A DNA stretch of 64,000 nucleotides from Streptomyces sp. BA2 (GTDB taxonomy: Bacteria > Actinomycetota > Actinomycetes > Streptomycetales > Streptomycetaceae), in the NCBI RefSeq assembly GCF_009769735.1, contig NZ_WSRO01000002.1:3174001-3238000 (forward strand), read 5' to 3'. The position numbers and the translations under genes were made by a program. The stretch's first letter is position 1. Each line of letters starts with the position of its first letter. Below are positions 1-8,980 of the stretch, piece after piece. Under the pieces are notes generated by a model, which was not told where the DNA came from, made no database searches, and worked only from the letters and a program-made list of their open reading frames with translations.

Positions 1-204
1 GCTCTTCAGGTTGTTGAAGAACACGAAGTTGCCGTCGCTGCTGACCTTGCCCTCGGCGTTGGTCAGAATGGCGCTGGCGTCGAGGTCGAAGTCCGTACCG
101 GTGGTGGTGCGGACATCCCAGCCCAGGCCGACCAGAACCGCGGTCAGGCCGGGCGCCTCCTTGCTCAGCGATACGTTGCCGCCCTTGCTGAGGCTGACTC
201 CCAC
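1..204 (-). CDS. TerD-family tellurium resistance/stress protein, N-terminal part
   Basis: This is the first 68 codons of a gene running off the left edge. The start is GTG at 204, with GGGAGG six bases upstream. The protein opens [19 protein letters not shown] and continues with a GLGWDVRTT stretch and the acidic FDLDASAI motif. This combination is diagnostic for TerD/TerE proteins, whose acidic residues bind calcium. Streptomyces carry many such paralogues. They are cytoplasmic, are linked to tellurite or oxidative stress and cell-surface signalling, and their exact biochemical role is unsettled. Which paralogue this is cannot be said from the N-terminus alone. Confidence 0.9.
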   Translation of the reverse strand, partial: MGVSLSKGGNVSLSKEAPGLTAVLVGLGWDVRTTTGTDFDLDASAILTNAEGKVSSDGNFVFFNNLKS

Positions 205-342
205 AAATCCTCCCAATTGATGTCCAGGGGCGGGGAGCCCCAGTCGTGCTTGCCATCGGATCAACGAGTGGATCCTAGTGACCGGTTCCCGGCTGCCACA
301 GGCTCTGCACCTGAAGAAACACAGGGTGTCACCCCTGAGGAA

Positions 343-810
343 TCACAGGGTGCCGAGCGCCTTGACGTACTCGTTGAGATCGCGGGCGTCCGGCAGGCCG
401 TTGACGACAGTCCAGCGCACCACGCCCTCCTTGTCGATGATGAAGGTGCCGCGCACCGCGCAGCCCTTGTCCTCATCGAAGACCTCGTACGCGCGCGACG
501 CCTCGCCGTGCGGCCAGAAATCGGAGAGCAGGGGGTACTCCAGGCCCTCCTGTTCGGCGAATACGCGCAGGGTGTGGATGGAGTCGTTCGAGACCGCGAG
601 CAGCTGGGTGTCGTCGTTGACGAACTTCGGCAGTTCGTCGCGGAGTGCGCAGAGCTCGCCCGTGCACACACCGGTGAACGCGAACGGATAGAAGAGCAGC
701 ACCACGTTCTTCTCGCCGCGGAAGTCCGACAGCCGCACGGTCCGGCCGTGGTTGTCCTTCAACTCGAAGTCCGGGGCCTTGGTGCCGGTCGCGATTCCAG
801 CGAGCGCCAT
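343..810 (-). CDS. AhpE-like peroxiredoxin
   Basis: A 155-residue cytoplasmic thiol peroxidase that reduces hydroperoxides. The ATG at 810 is chosen because the protein then starts with the normal family N-terminus (TGTKAPDFELKD). A GAAGGG lies about 10 bases upstream, and longer in-frame versions add unconserved residues. The peroxidatic cysteine is Cys49 in FTGVCTGELC, the one-Cys AhpE arrangement. A second Cys54 follows five residues later and could act as a resolving thiol, which is inference. C-terminal features such as GTFIIDKEGVVRW fit the thioredoxin fold. It lies downstream of the DUF3052 gene on the same strand, separated from it by a strong terminator, so it probably has its own promoter. 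Confidence 0.93.
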   Translation of the reverse strand: MALAGIATGTKAPDFELKDNHGRTVRLSDFRGEKNVVLLFYPFAFTGVCTGELCALRDELPKFVNDDTQLLAVSNDSIHTLRVFAEQEGLEYPLLSDFWPHGEASRAYEVFDEDKGCAVRGTFIIDKEGVVRWTVVNGLPDARDLNEYVKALGTL

Positions 811-933
811 GAGTTCGCATCCCTTCGATGGGGCTGTTCGGGTGACGACCACCCTACGCAACGGGCGTTTCGTCCGATCACCCCCCAGGGCGGGCACTTC
901 TCCGCGCCGTCTCTCGGGCCCCCACGCACGCGT

Positions 934-965
934 GAGCCCCCACCGGCATGCGTCGGTGGGGGCTC
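934..965 (-). terminator. Strong hairpin terminator after the DUF3052 gene
   Basis: A perfect 12-bp stem (GAGCCCCCACCG against CGGTGGGGGCTC) closes an 8-base loop. It lies 50 bases past the DUF3052 stop and before the peroxiredoxin start. It has no clear T-run, which is usual for Streptomyces terminators. Confidence 0.8.
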
Positions 966-1014
966 AGCTCACAGCGATTGGCTCAGTCGACTTCCTGCTG
1001 CCTGAGCGGCAGCT

Positions 1015-1452
1015 TCACCGCTTCTTGGCTGCCGCCTTCGGCGTGACCAGACGGCTGCCCGTCCAGTCCTTGCCCGCGTTGATGCTCTTGGTCTGAGCGA
1101 GGCCGGCCGTCTGCGCTGCTTCGTTGATGTCGCTCGGCTCGACATAGCCGTCGCGGCCTGTCTTCGGCGTCATCAGCCAGAGGTCGCCGCCCTCTTCGAT
1201 CAGCTGGGTGGCGTCTACCAGCGCATCCGTCAGGTCGCCGTCGTCCTCGCGGAACCACAGCACCACGGCGTCAGCAGTGTCGTCGTATTCCTCGTCGACG
1301 AGCTCGCTGCCGATCACCCCTTCAATGGCCTCGCGGAGCTCCTGATCGACATCGTCGTCGTAGCCGATCTCCTGGACCACCTGCTCGGGCTGGAAACCCA
1401 GCCTCGCGGCAGGGTTGGTCCGCTCCTCCGCGTGGTCCGCGGTCGCGCTCAC
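1015..1452 (-). CDS. DUF3052 domain protein
   Basis: A 145-residue acidic protein matching the actinobacterial DUF3052 family. The start is GTG at 1452, with AGGAGG six bases upstream, giving MSATADHAEERTNPAARLGF. Its landmarks are GFQPEQVVQEIGYDDDVD, a central acidic stretch around DDTADAVVLWFREDDGDL, and LWLMTPKTGRDGYVEP. The tail is basic (TPKAAAKKR). The family has no established biochemical function. In this window it is divergent from aceE, an arrangement I recall in other Streptomyces, but this does not by itself assign a role. No signal peptide or membrane segment is visible. Confidence 0.9.
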   Translation of the reverse strand: MSATADHAEERTNPAARLGFQPEQVVQEIGYDDDVDQELREAIEGVIGSELVDEEYDDTADAVVLWFREDDGDLTDALVDATQLIEEGGDLWLMTPKTGRDGYVEPSDINEAAQTAGLAQTKSINAGKDWTGSRLVTPKAAAKKR

Positions 1453-1875
1453 GGCTTGCCTCCTGATCATGTTTTCGGGAATGCCTTCACCCACGCGCGT
1501 GCGCGGGACATTGGCGGTAGTCCACACGGGCGGACCGGATCGCGCAAGTACCCGGCCGTCAAGACCGCTGAAACGGTGACGTTCCCGGCCGTGTCGCCGC
1601 AACTCAAGGCCCACCTGCCAGATCCTTCTCCGCTCGCACTTCGCTCGACTTCGCTCGTACGACACCGAACGGAACTGAGGTCCGAACGGCCTTACGAACC
1701 GGCTAGGCGGGATGGGCGTATCGTTGCGATTTGGTCGAGCCTACCCCAGGGCCGCCGGGCGGACCCCTCGGTTACCTCTCAGTAGAGATGACGATTCCGC
1801 CTACGCGGTACACGATGGGGAACGTCTCACAGCCAGGCAGAACCCAGGCGAAAGCCCCAACAGCGAAGGAACAGC
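1453..1875. promoter_or_regulatory. Divergent intergenic region between DUF3052 and aceE
   Basis: These 423 bases hold no convincing gene. The left part has the AGGAGG ribosome site of the DUF3052 gene. The middle has a 9-base direct repeat (CTTCGCTCG, twice, near 1638-1655). The right part has a small inverted repeat (CTCT-CAGT-AGAG, near 1776-1787) and the GAAGGA ribosome site of aceE, five bases before its GTG. Promoters for both genes must lie here, but I cannot fix a -35/-10 pair confidently. Confidence 0.6.
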
Positions 1876-4608
1876 GTGGCTTCCGGATCCGATCGCAACC
1901 CGATCATCATTGGCGGCCTGCCGAGTCAGGTCCCGGACTTCGATCCCGAAGAGACCCAGGAGTGGCTCGACTCCCTCGATGCCGCGGTCGACGAACGCGG
2001 CCGCGAGCGGGCCCGCTACCTGATGCTCCGGCTTATCGAACGTGCGCGCGAGAAGCGTGTCGCCGTCCCCGAGATGCGCAGCACGGACTACGTCAACACG
2101 ATCGCCACCAAGGACGAGCCGTTCTTCCCCGGCAACGAGGAGATCGAGCGCAAGGTCCTGAACGCGACCCGCTGGAACGCCGCCGTGATGGTGTCGCGCG
2201 CCCAGCGTCCCGGCATCGGGGTCGGCGGTCACATCGCCACCTTCGCCTCATCGGCCTCGCTCTACGACGTGGGCTTCAACCACTTCTTCCGCGGCAAGGA
2301 CGAGGGCGACGGCGGCGACCAGATCTTCTTCCAGGGGCACGCGTCCCCCGGCATCTACGCCCGCGCGTTCCTCCTCGACCGGCTCTCCGAGCAGCAGCTC
2401 GACGCGTTCCGCCAGGAGAAGTCGAAGGCTCCGAACGGCCTTTCGTCCTACCCGCACCCGCGTCTGATGCCGGACTTCTGGGAGTTCCCGACCGTCTCGA
2501 TGGGCCTCGGCCCGCTCGGCGCGATCTTCCAGGCGCGGATGAACCGCTACATGGAGGCGCGCGGCATCGCCGACACCTCCAAGTCGCACGTCTGGGCCTA
2601 CCTCGGCGACGGCGAGATGGACGAACCCGAGTCGCTCGGCCAGCTCTCCATCGCCGCCCGCGAGGGCCTGGACAACCTGACCTTCGTCGTCAACTGCAAC
2701 CTCCAGCGCCTCGACGGCCCGGTGCGCGGCAACGGGAAGATCATCCAGGAGCTCGAGTCGCAGTTCCGCGGCGCCGGCTGGAACGTCATCAAGCTGGTCT
2801 GGGACCGCAGTTGGGACCCGCTGCTCGCACAGGACCGCGACGGTGTGCTGGTCAACCGGCTCAACACGACGCCCGACGGCCAGTTCCAGACGTACGCGAC
2901 CGAGACCGGCTCGTACATCCGTGAGCACTTCTTCGGCGACGACCACCGCCTGCGCTCCATGGTCGAGAACATGACCGACGAGCAGATCCTGCACCTGGGC
3001 CGCGGCGGCCACGACCACAAGAAGGTCTACGCGGCGTACGCGGCCGCCAAGGCCCACAAGGGCCAGCCGACCGTCATCCTGGCGCAGACGGTCAAGGGCT
3101 GGACGCTCGGCCCGAACTTCGAGGGCCGCAACGCCACGCACCAGATGAAGAAGCTGACGGCCGACGACCTCAAGGGCTTCCGCGACCGCCTGCACATCCC
3201 GATCACGGACAAGGAACTGGAGGGCGGCGCCCCGCCGTACTACCACCCGGGCCGTGACTCGGAAGAGATCCAGTACATGCACGACCGCCGCCAGGGCCTC
3301 GGCGGTTACGTCCCGACCCGCGTGGTCCGCTCGAAGCCGCTCCCGCTCCCCGAGGAGAAGGCGTACGCGGCCGCGAAGAAGGGCTCGGGCCAGCAGTCGA
3401 TCGCCACCACCATGGCGTTCGTCCGCATCCTGAAGGACCTCATGCGGGACAAGGAGATCGGCAAGCGCTTCGTGCTGATCGCCCCCGACGAGTACCGCAC
3501 CTTCGGCATGGACGCCTTCTTCCCGAGCGCGAAGATCTACAACCCGCTCGGCCAGCAGTACGAGGCTGTCGACCGTGAGCTGCTCCTCGCCTACAAGGAG
3601 TCCCCGACCGGTCAGATGCTGCACGACGGCATCTCCGAGGCCGGCTGCACGGCCTCGCTGATCGCCGCGGGCTCGGCCTACGCCACCCACGGCGAACCGC
3701 TGATCCCGGTGTACGTCTTCTACTCGATGTTCGGTTTCCAGCGCACCGGCGACCAGTTCTGGCAGATGGCCGACCAGCTGGCCCGCGGCTTCGTCCTCGG
3801 TGCCACCGCCGGCCGCACGACACTGACCGGCGAGGGCCTCCAGCACGCGGACGGCCACTCGCAGCTGCTCGCCTCGACCAACCCGGGCTGCGTCGCCTAC
3901 GACCCGGCCTTCGGCTACGAGATCGCGCACATCGTCAAGGACGGCCTGCGCCGGATGTACGGCCCCGACAGCGAGGACGTCTTCTACTACCTCACCGTCT
4001 ACAACGAGCCGATCCAGCACCCGGCCGAGCCCGCCGATGTGGACGTCGACGGCATCCTCAAGGGCATCTACCGCTTCAAGGCGGGCGAGCAGGGCGCCAT
4101 CCCGGCGCAGATCCTCGCCTCCGGTGTCGCGGTGCCATGGGCGGTCGAGGCACAGCAGATCCTCGCTTCGGAGTGGAACGTCAAGGCGGACGTCTGGTCG
4201 GCGACCTCCTGGAACGAACTGCGCCGCGAGGCGGTCGACGTGGAGCGCCACAACCTCCTGCACCCCGAGGAGGAGCAGCGCACCCCGTACGTGACGCAGA
4301 AGCTGTCCGGCGCCGAGGGCCCGTTCGTGGCCGTCTCCGACTGGATGCGGAGCGTCCCCGACCAGATCTCCCGCTGGGTCCCCGGCACGTACCAGTCCTT
4401 GGGCGCCGACGGCTTCGGCTTCGCGGACACCCGCGGTGCGGCCCGCCGCTTCTTCCACATCGACGCGCAGTCGATCGTGGTCGGTGTGCTCACCGAGCTG
4501 GCCCGCGAGGGCAAGCTCGACCGCTCCGTACTGAAGCAGGCCATCGACCGCTACCAGCTGCTCGACGTCACGGCGGCTGACCCGGGCGCCGCTGGGGGCG
4601 ACGCCTAG
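1876..4608 (+). CDS. aceE: Pyruvate dehydrogenase E1 component, homodimeric type
   Basis: A 910-residue thiamine-diphosphate enzyme that decarboxylates pyruvate and passes the acetyl unit to the lipoyl domain of E2, feeding the TCA cycle and fatty acid synthesis. The start is GTG with GAAGGA upstream. The length is typical for AceE. The TPP-binding motif is seen as [10 protein letters not shown] followed by FVVNCN, the usual GDG to NCN spacing. [14 protein letters not shown] and the acidic [20 protein letters not shown] region are typical transketolase-fold segments. E2 and E3 genes are not next to it, as is common in Streptomyces. It appears monocistronic, followed by a hairpin terminator. 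Confidence 0.97.
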   Translation: MASGSDRNPIIIGGLPSQVPDFDPEETQEWLDSLDAAVDERGRERARYLMLRLIERAREKRVAVPEMRSTDYVNTIATKDEPFFPGNEEIERKVLNATRWNAAVMVSRAQRPGIGVGGHIATFASSASLYDVGFNHFFRGKDEGDGGDQIFFQGHASPGIYARAFLLDRLSEQQLDAFRQEKSKAPNGLSSYPHPRLMPDFWEFPTVSMGLGPLGAIFQARMNRYMEARGIADTSKSHVWAYLGDGEMDEPESLGQLSIAAREGLDNLTFVVNCNLQRLDGPVRGNGKIIQELESQFRGAGWNVIKLVWDRSWDPLLAQDRDGVLVNRLNTTPDGQFQTYATETGSYIREHFFGDDHRLRSMVENMTDEQILHLGRGGHDHKKVYAAYAAAKAHKGQPTVILAQTVKGWTLGPNFEGRNATHQMKKLTADDLKGFRDRLHIPITDKELEGGAPPYYHPGRDSEEIQYMHDRRQGLGGYVPTRVVRSKPLPLPEEKAYAAAKKGSGQQSIATTMAFVRILKDLMRDKEIGKRFVLIAPDEYRTFGMDAFFPSAKIYNPLGQQYEAVDRELLLAYKESPTGQMLHDGISEAGCTASLIAAGSAYATHGEPLIPVYVFYSMFGFQRTGDQFWQMADQLARGFVLGATAGRTTLTGEGLQHADGHSQLLASTNPGCVAYDPAFGYEIAHIVKDGLRRMYGPDSEDVFYYLTVYNEPIQHPAEPADVDVDGILKGIYRFKAGEQGAIPAQILASGVAVPWAVEAQQILASEWNVKADVWSATSWNELRREAVDVERHNLLHPEEEQRTPYVTQKLSGAEGPFVAVSDWMRSVPDQISRWVPGTYQSLGADGFGFADTRGAARRFFHIDAQSIVVGVLTELAREGKLDRSVLKQAIDRYQLLDVTAADPGAAGGDA

Positions 4609-4697
4609 GCGGTGCAGCGCCGACGGGTGCAGCGCCAGCGGTGCAGCTACCGGCGAGCACTCATGGCGCAGGGGTGCCCTGTAGCACGTAGGTCGTT

Positions 4698-4734
4698 CGG
4701 AGGGTGGTGGGGCGGAGGCTCCCGCCACCCTCCG
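4698..4734 (+). terminator. Hairpin terminator after aceE
   Basis: An outer 10-bp perfect stem (CGGAGGGTGG against CCACCCTCCG) extends inward through a G-U pair and GGG/CCC. It lies 90 bases after the aceE stop and ends just upstream of the K+ channel promoter. Confidence 0.75.
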
Positions 4735-4754
4735 GCGTTTCCTACGATGCGCGC

Positions 4755-5711
4755 ATGGAAGCGCCCATAAAGCACCAACCGGCACAGCTCCGTTGGGAGC
4801 GACGTACCCAGCGTCCGCTCCTCGCGCTCGCGGTGGCCTTCGCCGTCGCCTACGCCGTGCCCATCGTGGTGCCCGACGCGAGCAAGAGCGTCGGAACCAC
4901 GTGCACCGTGGTGGAGTGGATCGTCTGGGGTTCCTTCGCCACGGACTATCTCGTACGTCTCTACCTCACCGACCACCGCAAGCAGTTCGTCCGCTCGCAC
5001 TGGCTCGACCTCGGTGCTGTCCTCCTCCCGATGTTGCAGCCGCTGCGGTTGCTGCGGCTGGTCTCGACTCTGTTGCTGGTCGGGCGCCGGGCCCGGATGG
5101 CGTCTCAGATTCAGCTGACGACGTATGTCGCCGGGGCTGTCGTGGGCCTCCTCATGTTCGGTTCGCTGGCAGTCCTTTCGGTGGAGCGGGAGTCACCGAA
5201 CGGCAATATCAAGACCCTTGGCGACGCGGTGTGGTGGTCCTTCACCACGATGACCACCGTCGGCTACGGCGATCACGCGCCGACGACCGGACTCGGCCGC
5301 GTGCTTGCGGTCGGCCTGATGCTGTCGGGCATCGCGCTCCTGGGTGTGGTCACCGCCAACATCGCGGCCTGGTTCATCTCGCGCTTCGACCGGGACGACG
5401 TCGAGGAACGGCGCCAGACGGCGGCGATCGAGGCGCTGACGACGGAGGTGCGAGCGCTACGAGCACAGGTGACCGCGCTGTCGGGCGGGGCGGTGCCCGG
5501 TGTGGCGGCGGGAGCAGGGATGGGTGCGGCCGGGGCGGTGCCCGGTGCGGCGGAGGGAGCAGGGATGGGTGCGGCTGGGGCGGTGCCCGGTGCGGCGGAG
5601 GGAGCAGGGATGGGTGCGGCCGGGGCGGTGCCCGGTGCGGCGGAGGTTCCGCGGCCGGCGCCGGCCGCGGATGGTCCTGACGTCCCTCCGGTCAGTTCTC
5701 CCAGACCTTGA
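4755..5711 (+). CDS. Voltage-gated-type potassium channel subunit
   Basis: A 318-residue membrane protein. The pore loop carries the K+ selectivity filter TTVGYGD, preceded by a pore helix (AVWWSFTTM). Before it lie several hydrophobic segments and an S4-like stretch with spaced arginines (LQPLRLLRLV then GRRARM), which suggests a six-helix voltage-sensor fold. After the inner helix comes a charged helical region (about residues 215-245, possible coiled coil). A low-complexity Gly/Ala/Pro tail follows, built from 15-residue repeats. The ATG at 4755 is preceded six bases upstream by TACGAT, a -10 box that predicts a leaderless mRNA. The last 20 bases overlap the convergent I36 gene. Ion selectivity is clear from the filter; gating is inference. 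Confidence 0.92.
   Translation: MEAPIKHQPAQLRWERRTQRPLLALAVAFAVAYAVPIVVPDASKSVGTTCTVVEWIVWGSFATDYLVRLYLTDHRKQFVRSHWLDLGAVLLPMLQPLRLLRLVSTLLLVGRRARMASQIQLTTYVAGAVVGLLMFGSLAVLSVERESPNGNIKTLGDAVWWSFTTMTTVGYGDHAPTTGLGRVLAVGLMLSGIALLGVVTANIAAWFISRFDRDDVEERRQTAAIEALTTEVRALRAQVTALSGGAVPGVAAGAGMGAAGAVPGAAEGAGMGAAGAVPGAAEGAGMGAAGAVPGAAEVPRPAPAADGPDVPPVSSPRP
5490..5645 (+). repeat. 45-bp tandem repeat inside the K+ channel gene
   Basis: Three full copies and one partial copy of a 45-bp unit encode a 15-residue repeat, AVPGAAEGAGMGAAG with small changes. The first copy differs (GVAA for GAAE). In-frame tandem units like this expand and contract by slippage, so the tail length probably varies between strains. 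Confidence 0.9.
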
Positions 5712-6120
5712 ACGCCCTGACGCGGTAAGGCGATTCGGGGACCCAGCTGCCACCCCCTGGGTATGTGTCGAACTCGCCGGTCTCGGCACACTCCGCGGAT
5801 TGATACGTGGTGACCGGCCGGCCCGTGCGGTTGGCGAGTGCTTGAGCGCTGCCCCCCTCCGGCAGCGCTACACAGCTCTCGATGTCGATCTCGGACAGCT
5901 CGTACGTCTGTCGGGCGCCTTTGAACTCCGCCTTTCCCCATAGACAGAGCTCCCCCGGCCCGCAACCGGCGAGCGTGGGCGGCGCTGTTGCCCCGGCGTG
6001 CTTCGCGGGTGTCGCGAGATCGGCCTGTGTGGACGGTGCCGTGGCACCGGCCTGTGCGGGGGTGAGGATCACCGTGGCGAGTGCGGCCGCGGCGAAGGAC
6101 GTGGGCATGGTCGTACGCAT
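5692..6120 (-). CDS. Secreted peptidase-inhibitor-like protein (family I36)
   Basis: A 142-residue exported protein. The ATG at 6120 is preceded by GGGAG nine bases upstream. A signal peptide is evident (short basic start MRTTMPTSF, then an Ala-rich hydrophobic core ending near TPAQAGA). The mature part has four cysteines (GCGPGELCLWG, IESCVAL, SAECAET), consistent with two disulfides in the small beta-rich fold of the I36/SMI family. These proteins inhibit metalloproteases in the best-studied case; many family members are untested. A GG-WVPESPYRVRAFKVWEN ending is typical. Its 3' end overlaps the K+ channel gene by 20 bases on the opposite strand. Confidence 0.82.
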   Translation of the reverse strand: MRTTMPTSFAAAALATVILTPAQAGATAPSTQADLATPAKHAGATAPPTLAGCGPGELCLWGKAEFKGARQTYELSEIDIESCVALPEGGSAQALANRTGRPVTTYQSAECAETGEFDTYPGGGSWVPESPYRVRAFKVWEN

Positions 6121-6218
6121 CTGCTTCAACTCCCGTGTCGTGTCGATCACTTGCCAGAACTGTGACCCACTCGCCAGCCCCATCGGAAGGGGTACGGATG
6201 TGCGTCACCCAGATAGGC

Positions 6219-6251
6219 GAAAGCCCCCCAGTTGAACCCTGAGGGGCTTTC
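6219..6251 (-). terminator. Hairpin terminator after the MFS exporter
   Basis: A GAAAGCCCC/GGGGCTTTC stem extends to CAG/CTG, with a mismatch between the two blocks, around a short loop. It sits about 55 bases past the MFS stop. A 17-base direct repeat (GAGCGCGGCTAGATGTG at 6277-6293 and 6297-6313) overlaps the MFS stop codon just before it. Confidence 0.75.
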
Positions 6252-6304
6252 CCTGATGCGTGAGCGCGACCGGCGTGAGCGCGGCTAGATGTGCGCGAGC
6301 GCGG

Positions 6305-7915
6305 CTAGATGTGTCCGACTCCGGCGCCCGCGTCGGCGTTGGCGCCTCGCTTGGTCAACGTGGCGACCAGGGCCGCGATGACCGCGACGACACCGGCGAC
6401 GGTGAAGGCCAGGCCCATGCCGGACACGAACGTGTCATGCGCGACCGAGGTGATCGCTTCGGCGACCGGCTCGGGCGCCTTCGGCGGGACCGGGGCTCCG
6501 CCCATCTCGACGACGGCGGACGCCTGGTCGAGCTGGTCCGGCGTCATGGGCGGAAGCTTGGCGTCCGCCCAGTTCGCGGGGAGGTCTTCGTCTACCCGGG
6601 CGGCCATCACCGCGCCGAGTACCGCCGTGCCGAGCGCGCCGCCGACCTGCATGCCGGCCTGCTGCAGACCGCCCGCCACGCCGGACAGCTCCAGCGGGGC
6701 GTTGCCGACGATGACCTCGGTGGCTCCCACCATCACGGGCGCGAGGCCAAGGCCGAGCAGGCCGAGCCAGAGCGACATCGGCAGCGTCGCGGTGTCCGTC
6801 GTCATCGTGGACATGCCGAACATCGCGATGGCCGTGGCCACCATGCCGCCGACGAGCGGGACGCGCGGGCCGAACTTGGTGATGAGCGCGCCGGCGATCG
6901 GCGAGGCCACGATCATCATGGCCGTCAGTGGCAGGAGGTGCAGTCCGCTGTCGACCGGGCTCATGCCATGCACGTTCTGCAGATAGAACGTGACGAAGAA
7001 CAGGCCGCCCATGAAGGCGAAGGCCATCAGCACCATCAGGACCGTGCCCGCGGACAGCGGGATGGACCTGAACATGCCCAGCGGGATGAGCGGTTCCTTG
7101 ACCTTCGTCTCCCAGAAGGCGAAGAGCGCGAAGAGAACCACCGCACCCGCGAGGAAGAGCAGCGTCCTGGAGCCGCCCCAGCCCCACTCCGAGCCCTTGA
7201 TGAGGGCCAGGATCAGCGCGAACATGCCGCCCGACAGCAGGACGATGCCGGGGATGTCGAAGGACTTCGGCGCGTTCTCCGCGCGGTGGTCCTTGAGGAT
7301 CACAAGGCCGAGGGCGAGGGCGATGACGCCCACCGGCACGTTGATGAAGAACACCGACTGCCAGCTGACGTGTTCGACGAGCAGACCGCCGACGATGGGG
7401 CCGCCCGCGGTCGAGGCGCCGATGACCATGCCCCAGATGCCGATGGCCATGTTCAGCTTCTCGGCGGGGAAGGTGGCGCGCAGCAGGCCGAGCGCGGCCG
7501 GCATCAGGAGGGCTCCGAAGAGGCCCTGGAGCACGCGGAAGGCGACGACCAGGCCGACGCTGCTGGAGAACCCGATGGCGCCCGATGCGACGGCGAAGCC
7601 CGCCACGCCTATCAGGAAGGTCTGCCGGTGACCGAACCGGTCACCGAGCTTGCCGGCGGTGATCAGCGCGACGGCGAGCGCGAGAAGGTAACCGTTGGTG
7701 ATCCACTGGACACCGGCCATGGTGGTGCCGAGGTCTTTCGCGATGGCCGGGTTGGCGATCGCGACGATGGTGCCGTCCAGGGCAACCATCATCACGCCGA
7801 TCGCGACGGAGAAGAGCGTCAGCCAAGGGTGGCCGCGGAGCCCCTTGGCCGGGGCCGGAGCGGACGACGGCTCCGGCGCCTTGTCCGCCTTGTCGACGGT
7901 GATCTGACTAGTCAT
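6305..7915 (-). CDS. MFS drug exporter, DHA2 (14-helix) family
   Basis: A 536-residue inner-membrane proton-driven exporter of the EmrB/QacA group. The start (MTSQITVDKADK) is the ATG at 7915, seven bases after a TAGCCT -10 box, so the mRNA should be leaderless. The length and about 14 hydrophobic segments fit DHA2. Family motifs are visible: LDGTIVAIANPAIAKDLG in helix 1, GKLGDRFGHRQ (motif A) after helix 2, and GGPIVGGLL (motif C) in helix 5. The divergent TetR gene and the palindrome in its promoter indicate substrate-induced derepression. The substrate is not predictable from sequence; aromatic or quinone-like antibiotics are common for this family. Confidence 0.93.
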   Translation of the reverse strand: MTSQITVDKADKAPEPSSAPAPAKGLRGHPWLTLFSVAIGVMMVALDGTIVAIANPAIAKDLGTTMAGVQWITNGYLLALAVALITAGKLGDRFGHRQTFLIGVAGFAVASGAIGFSSSVGLVVAFRVLQGLFGALLMPAALGLLRATFPAEKLNMAIGIWGMVIGASTAGGPIVGGLLVEHVSWQSVFFINVPVGVIALALGLVILKDHRAENAPKSFDIPGIVLLSGGMFALILALIKGSEWGWGGSRTLLFLAGAVVLFALFAFWETKVKEPLIPLGMFRSIPLSAGTVLMVLMAFAFMGGLFFVTFYLQNVHGMSPVDSGLHLLPLTAMMIVASPIAGALITKFGPRVPLVGGMVATAIAMFGMSTMTTDTATLPMSLWLGLLGLGLAPVMVGATEVIVGNAPLELSGVAGGLQQAGMQVGGALGTAVLGAVMAARVDEDLPANWADAKLPPMTPDQLDQASAVVEMGGAPVPPKAPEPVAEAITSVAHDTFVSGMGLAFTVAGVVAVIAALVATLTKRGANADAGAGVGHI

Positions 7916-7922
7916 GCGTTCG

Positions 7923-7952
7923 AGGCTAGTGTCAGTCGCTGACAGTTGACAA
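7923..7952. promoter_or_regulatory. Divergent promoter with TetR operator
   Basis: On the minus strand there is a -35 TTGTCA (7947-7952), an 18-bp spacer and a -10 TAGCCT (7923-7928). A perfect palindrome, TGTCAG-TCG-CTGACA (7930-7944), fills the spacer, and an extra GTTGACA half follows. On the plus strand TTGACA (7946-7951) can serve as the -35 of the TetR gene. A repressor bound here would block both promoters. Confidence 0.75.
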
Positions 7953-8031
7953 ACCATTTCACAAGCCGGTAACTGTCACGTAGCTCACAGGTATGGTGAG
8001 CTGGTCAGAACGGTGGAAAGAGGGCCATGGC

Positions 8032-8736
8032 GTGAGGACCGAGCAGCGAGCGGCGGACCCCGCGAAACCGCACGCCGAGACCTCCGGAGACATCTCTGGT
8101 GAGCCCTCCCGGCCCGGACTGCGCGAGCGCAAGAAGCAGCGCACCCGTGACGCGCTCCTGCGCGCGGCGCTCGAGCTCTTCACGACCAAGGGATTCGAGG
8201 AGACGACGGTCGACGAGATCGCCGAAGCCGTCGACGTCTCGCAGCGCACGTTCTTCCGGTACTTCACCAACAAGCAGGAGACCGCCTTCGCGGTGCAGGA
8301 GATGGTGGAGCAGCGGTTCGTGGAGACGCTGCGCGAACGCCCTGCCGACGAAGCTCCGTTCGCGGCTCTGCGCGGGGCCGTCATCGGGGCCTGGGACGCG
8401 ATGGGCCGGTCCATCGAGGAGGTCGTCCCGGTCGAACTCCACATGCGGACCTACCAGATGATCGAGTCCACCCCTTCCCTGCTCGCCGCTCACCTGCGCC
8501 GGTCCATCGAGATGGAGGAAGAGATCGCGCGCGTGATCGCCGAGCGTGAGGGGCTCGACCTGGACACGGACCCCCGACCGCGCGTGGTGGTGGCCGCCTT
8601 CAGTGGAGTGATGCGTGTGACCGGGCGGCTGTGGGGCGCGGGCGAGGACTCGAGCGTGGAGTCGATCCGCGCGATCACCGAGTCATATCTCGACCATCTG
8701 GGGCCCGCGTTGGCGGAGGACTGGCGTGCGGAGTGA
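8032..8736 (+). CDS. TetR-family repressor of the adjacent exporter
   Basis: A 234-residue regulator. The GTG at 8032 is chosen because GAGGG lies at suitable distance; an in-frame ATG at 7993 would add 13 unconserved residues. The N-terminal HTH is clear: RERKKQRTRDALLRAALELF, TTKGFEETTVDEIAEAVDVSQRTFFRYFTNKQE. After about 40 variable residues the DNA-binding domain is followed by a ligand-binding domain typical of the MftR/TetR C-terminal type. Divergent orientation and the shared palindromic operator predict autoregulation and control of the MFS exporter. The inducer is unknown but is likely an exporter substrate. Confidence 0.92.
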   Translation: MRTEQRAADPAKPHAETSGDISGEPSRPGLRERKKQRTRDALLRAALELFTTKGFEETTVDEIAEAVDVSQRTFFRYFTNKQETAFAVQEMVEQRFVETLRERPADEAPFAALRGAVIGAWDAMGRSIEEVVPVELHMRTYQMIESTPSLLAAHLRRSIEMEEEIARVIAEREGLDLDTDPRPRVVVAAFSGVMRVTGRLWGAGEDSSVESIRAITESYLDHLGPALAEDWRAE

Positions 8737-8764
8737 CGGTGCGCTCACTCCGAGTCGGGTCACG

Positions 8765-8814
8765 CGATGGGTCGACCCATCGAACAAATCAACACGTTGA
8801 GTGATCTGTTGATG
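8765..8814. promoter_or_regulatory. Cluster of palindromes between TetR and the first DUF1023 gene
   Basis: A perfect 18-bp palindrome, CGATGGGTCGACCCATCG (8765-8782), is followed by TCAAC-AC-GTTGA (8789-8800) and by an ATCAACA/TGTTGAT inverted pair (8788-8794, 8808-8814). The stretch is AT-richer than its neighbours. The lack of a loop in the 18-mer favours a protein-binding site over a terminator. The cognate regulator is unknown. Confidence 0.5.
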
Positions 8815-8980
8815 CACCGTCAGTAATGGCGCGCCCGGGTGCGCTGCGCGCACACGCCGCCTACGGAGTGTGACGGAAACACTCAGCGTGCGCCCGCTTT
8901 GCCTCAATTACCCCACAGGAAACGTGATCTGCCTCACCCGGTGCACGGTAGGCATCACGATTCTCCTAGGGTGTTCCGTA

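Noticed and set aside
204..343. Repeated ACACAGGGTG-like blocks as a terminator of the peroxiredoxin gene
   Set aside because: The best stem is only five base pairs with an irregular loop, too weak to call.
1731..2924. Alternative forward frame overlapping the start of aceE
   Set aside because: Its Arg/Pro-rich product lacks domains, and the aceE frame has the conserved family sequence from its GTG onward.
2248..4785. Long open frame antisense to aceE (845 codons)
   Set aside because: It is a mirror of the strongly biased aceE codons; its translation is Val/Leu/Asp/Arg low-complexity with no recognisable domain, and aceE is certain.
6260..7942. Open frame opposite the DHA2 exporter
   Set aside because: The His/Asp/Gly-rich translation is typical antisense noise of a hydrophobic membrane gene.
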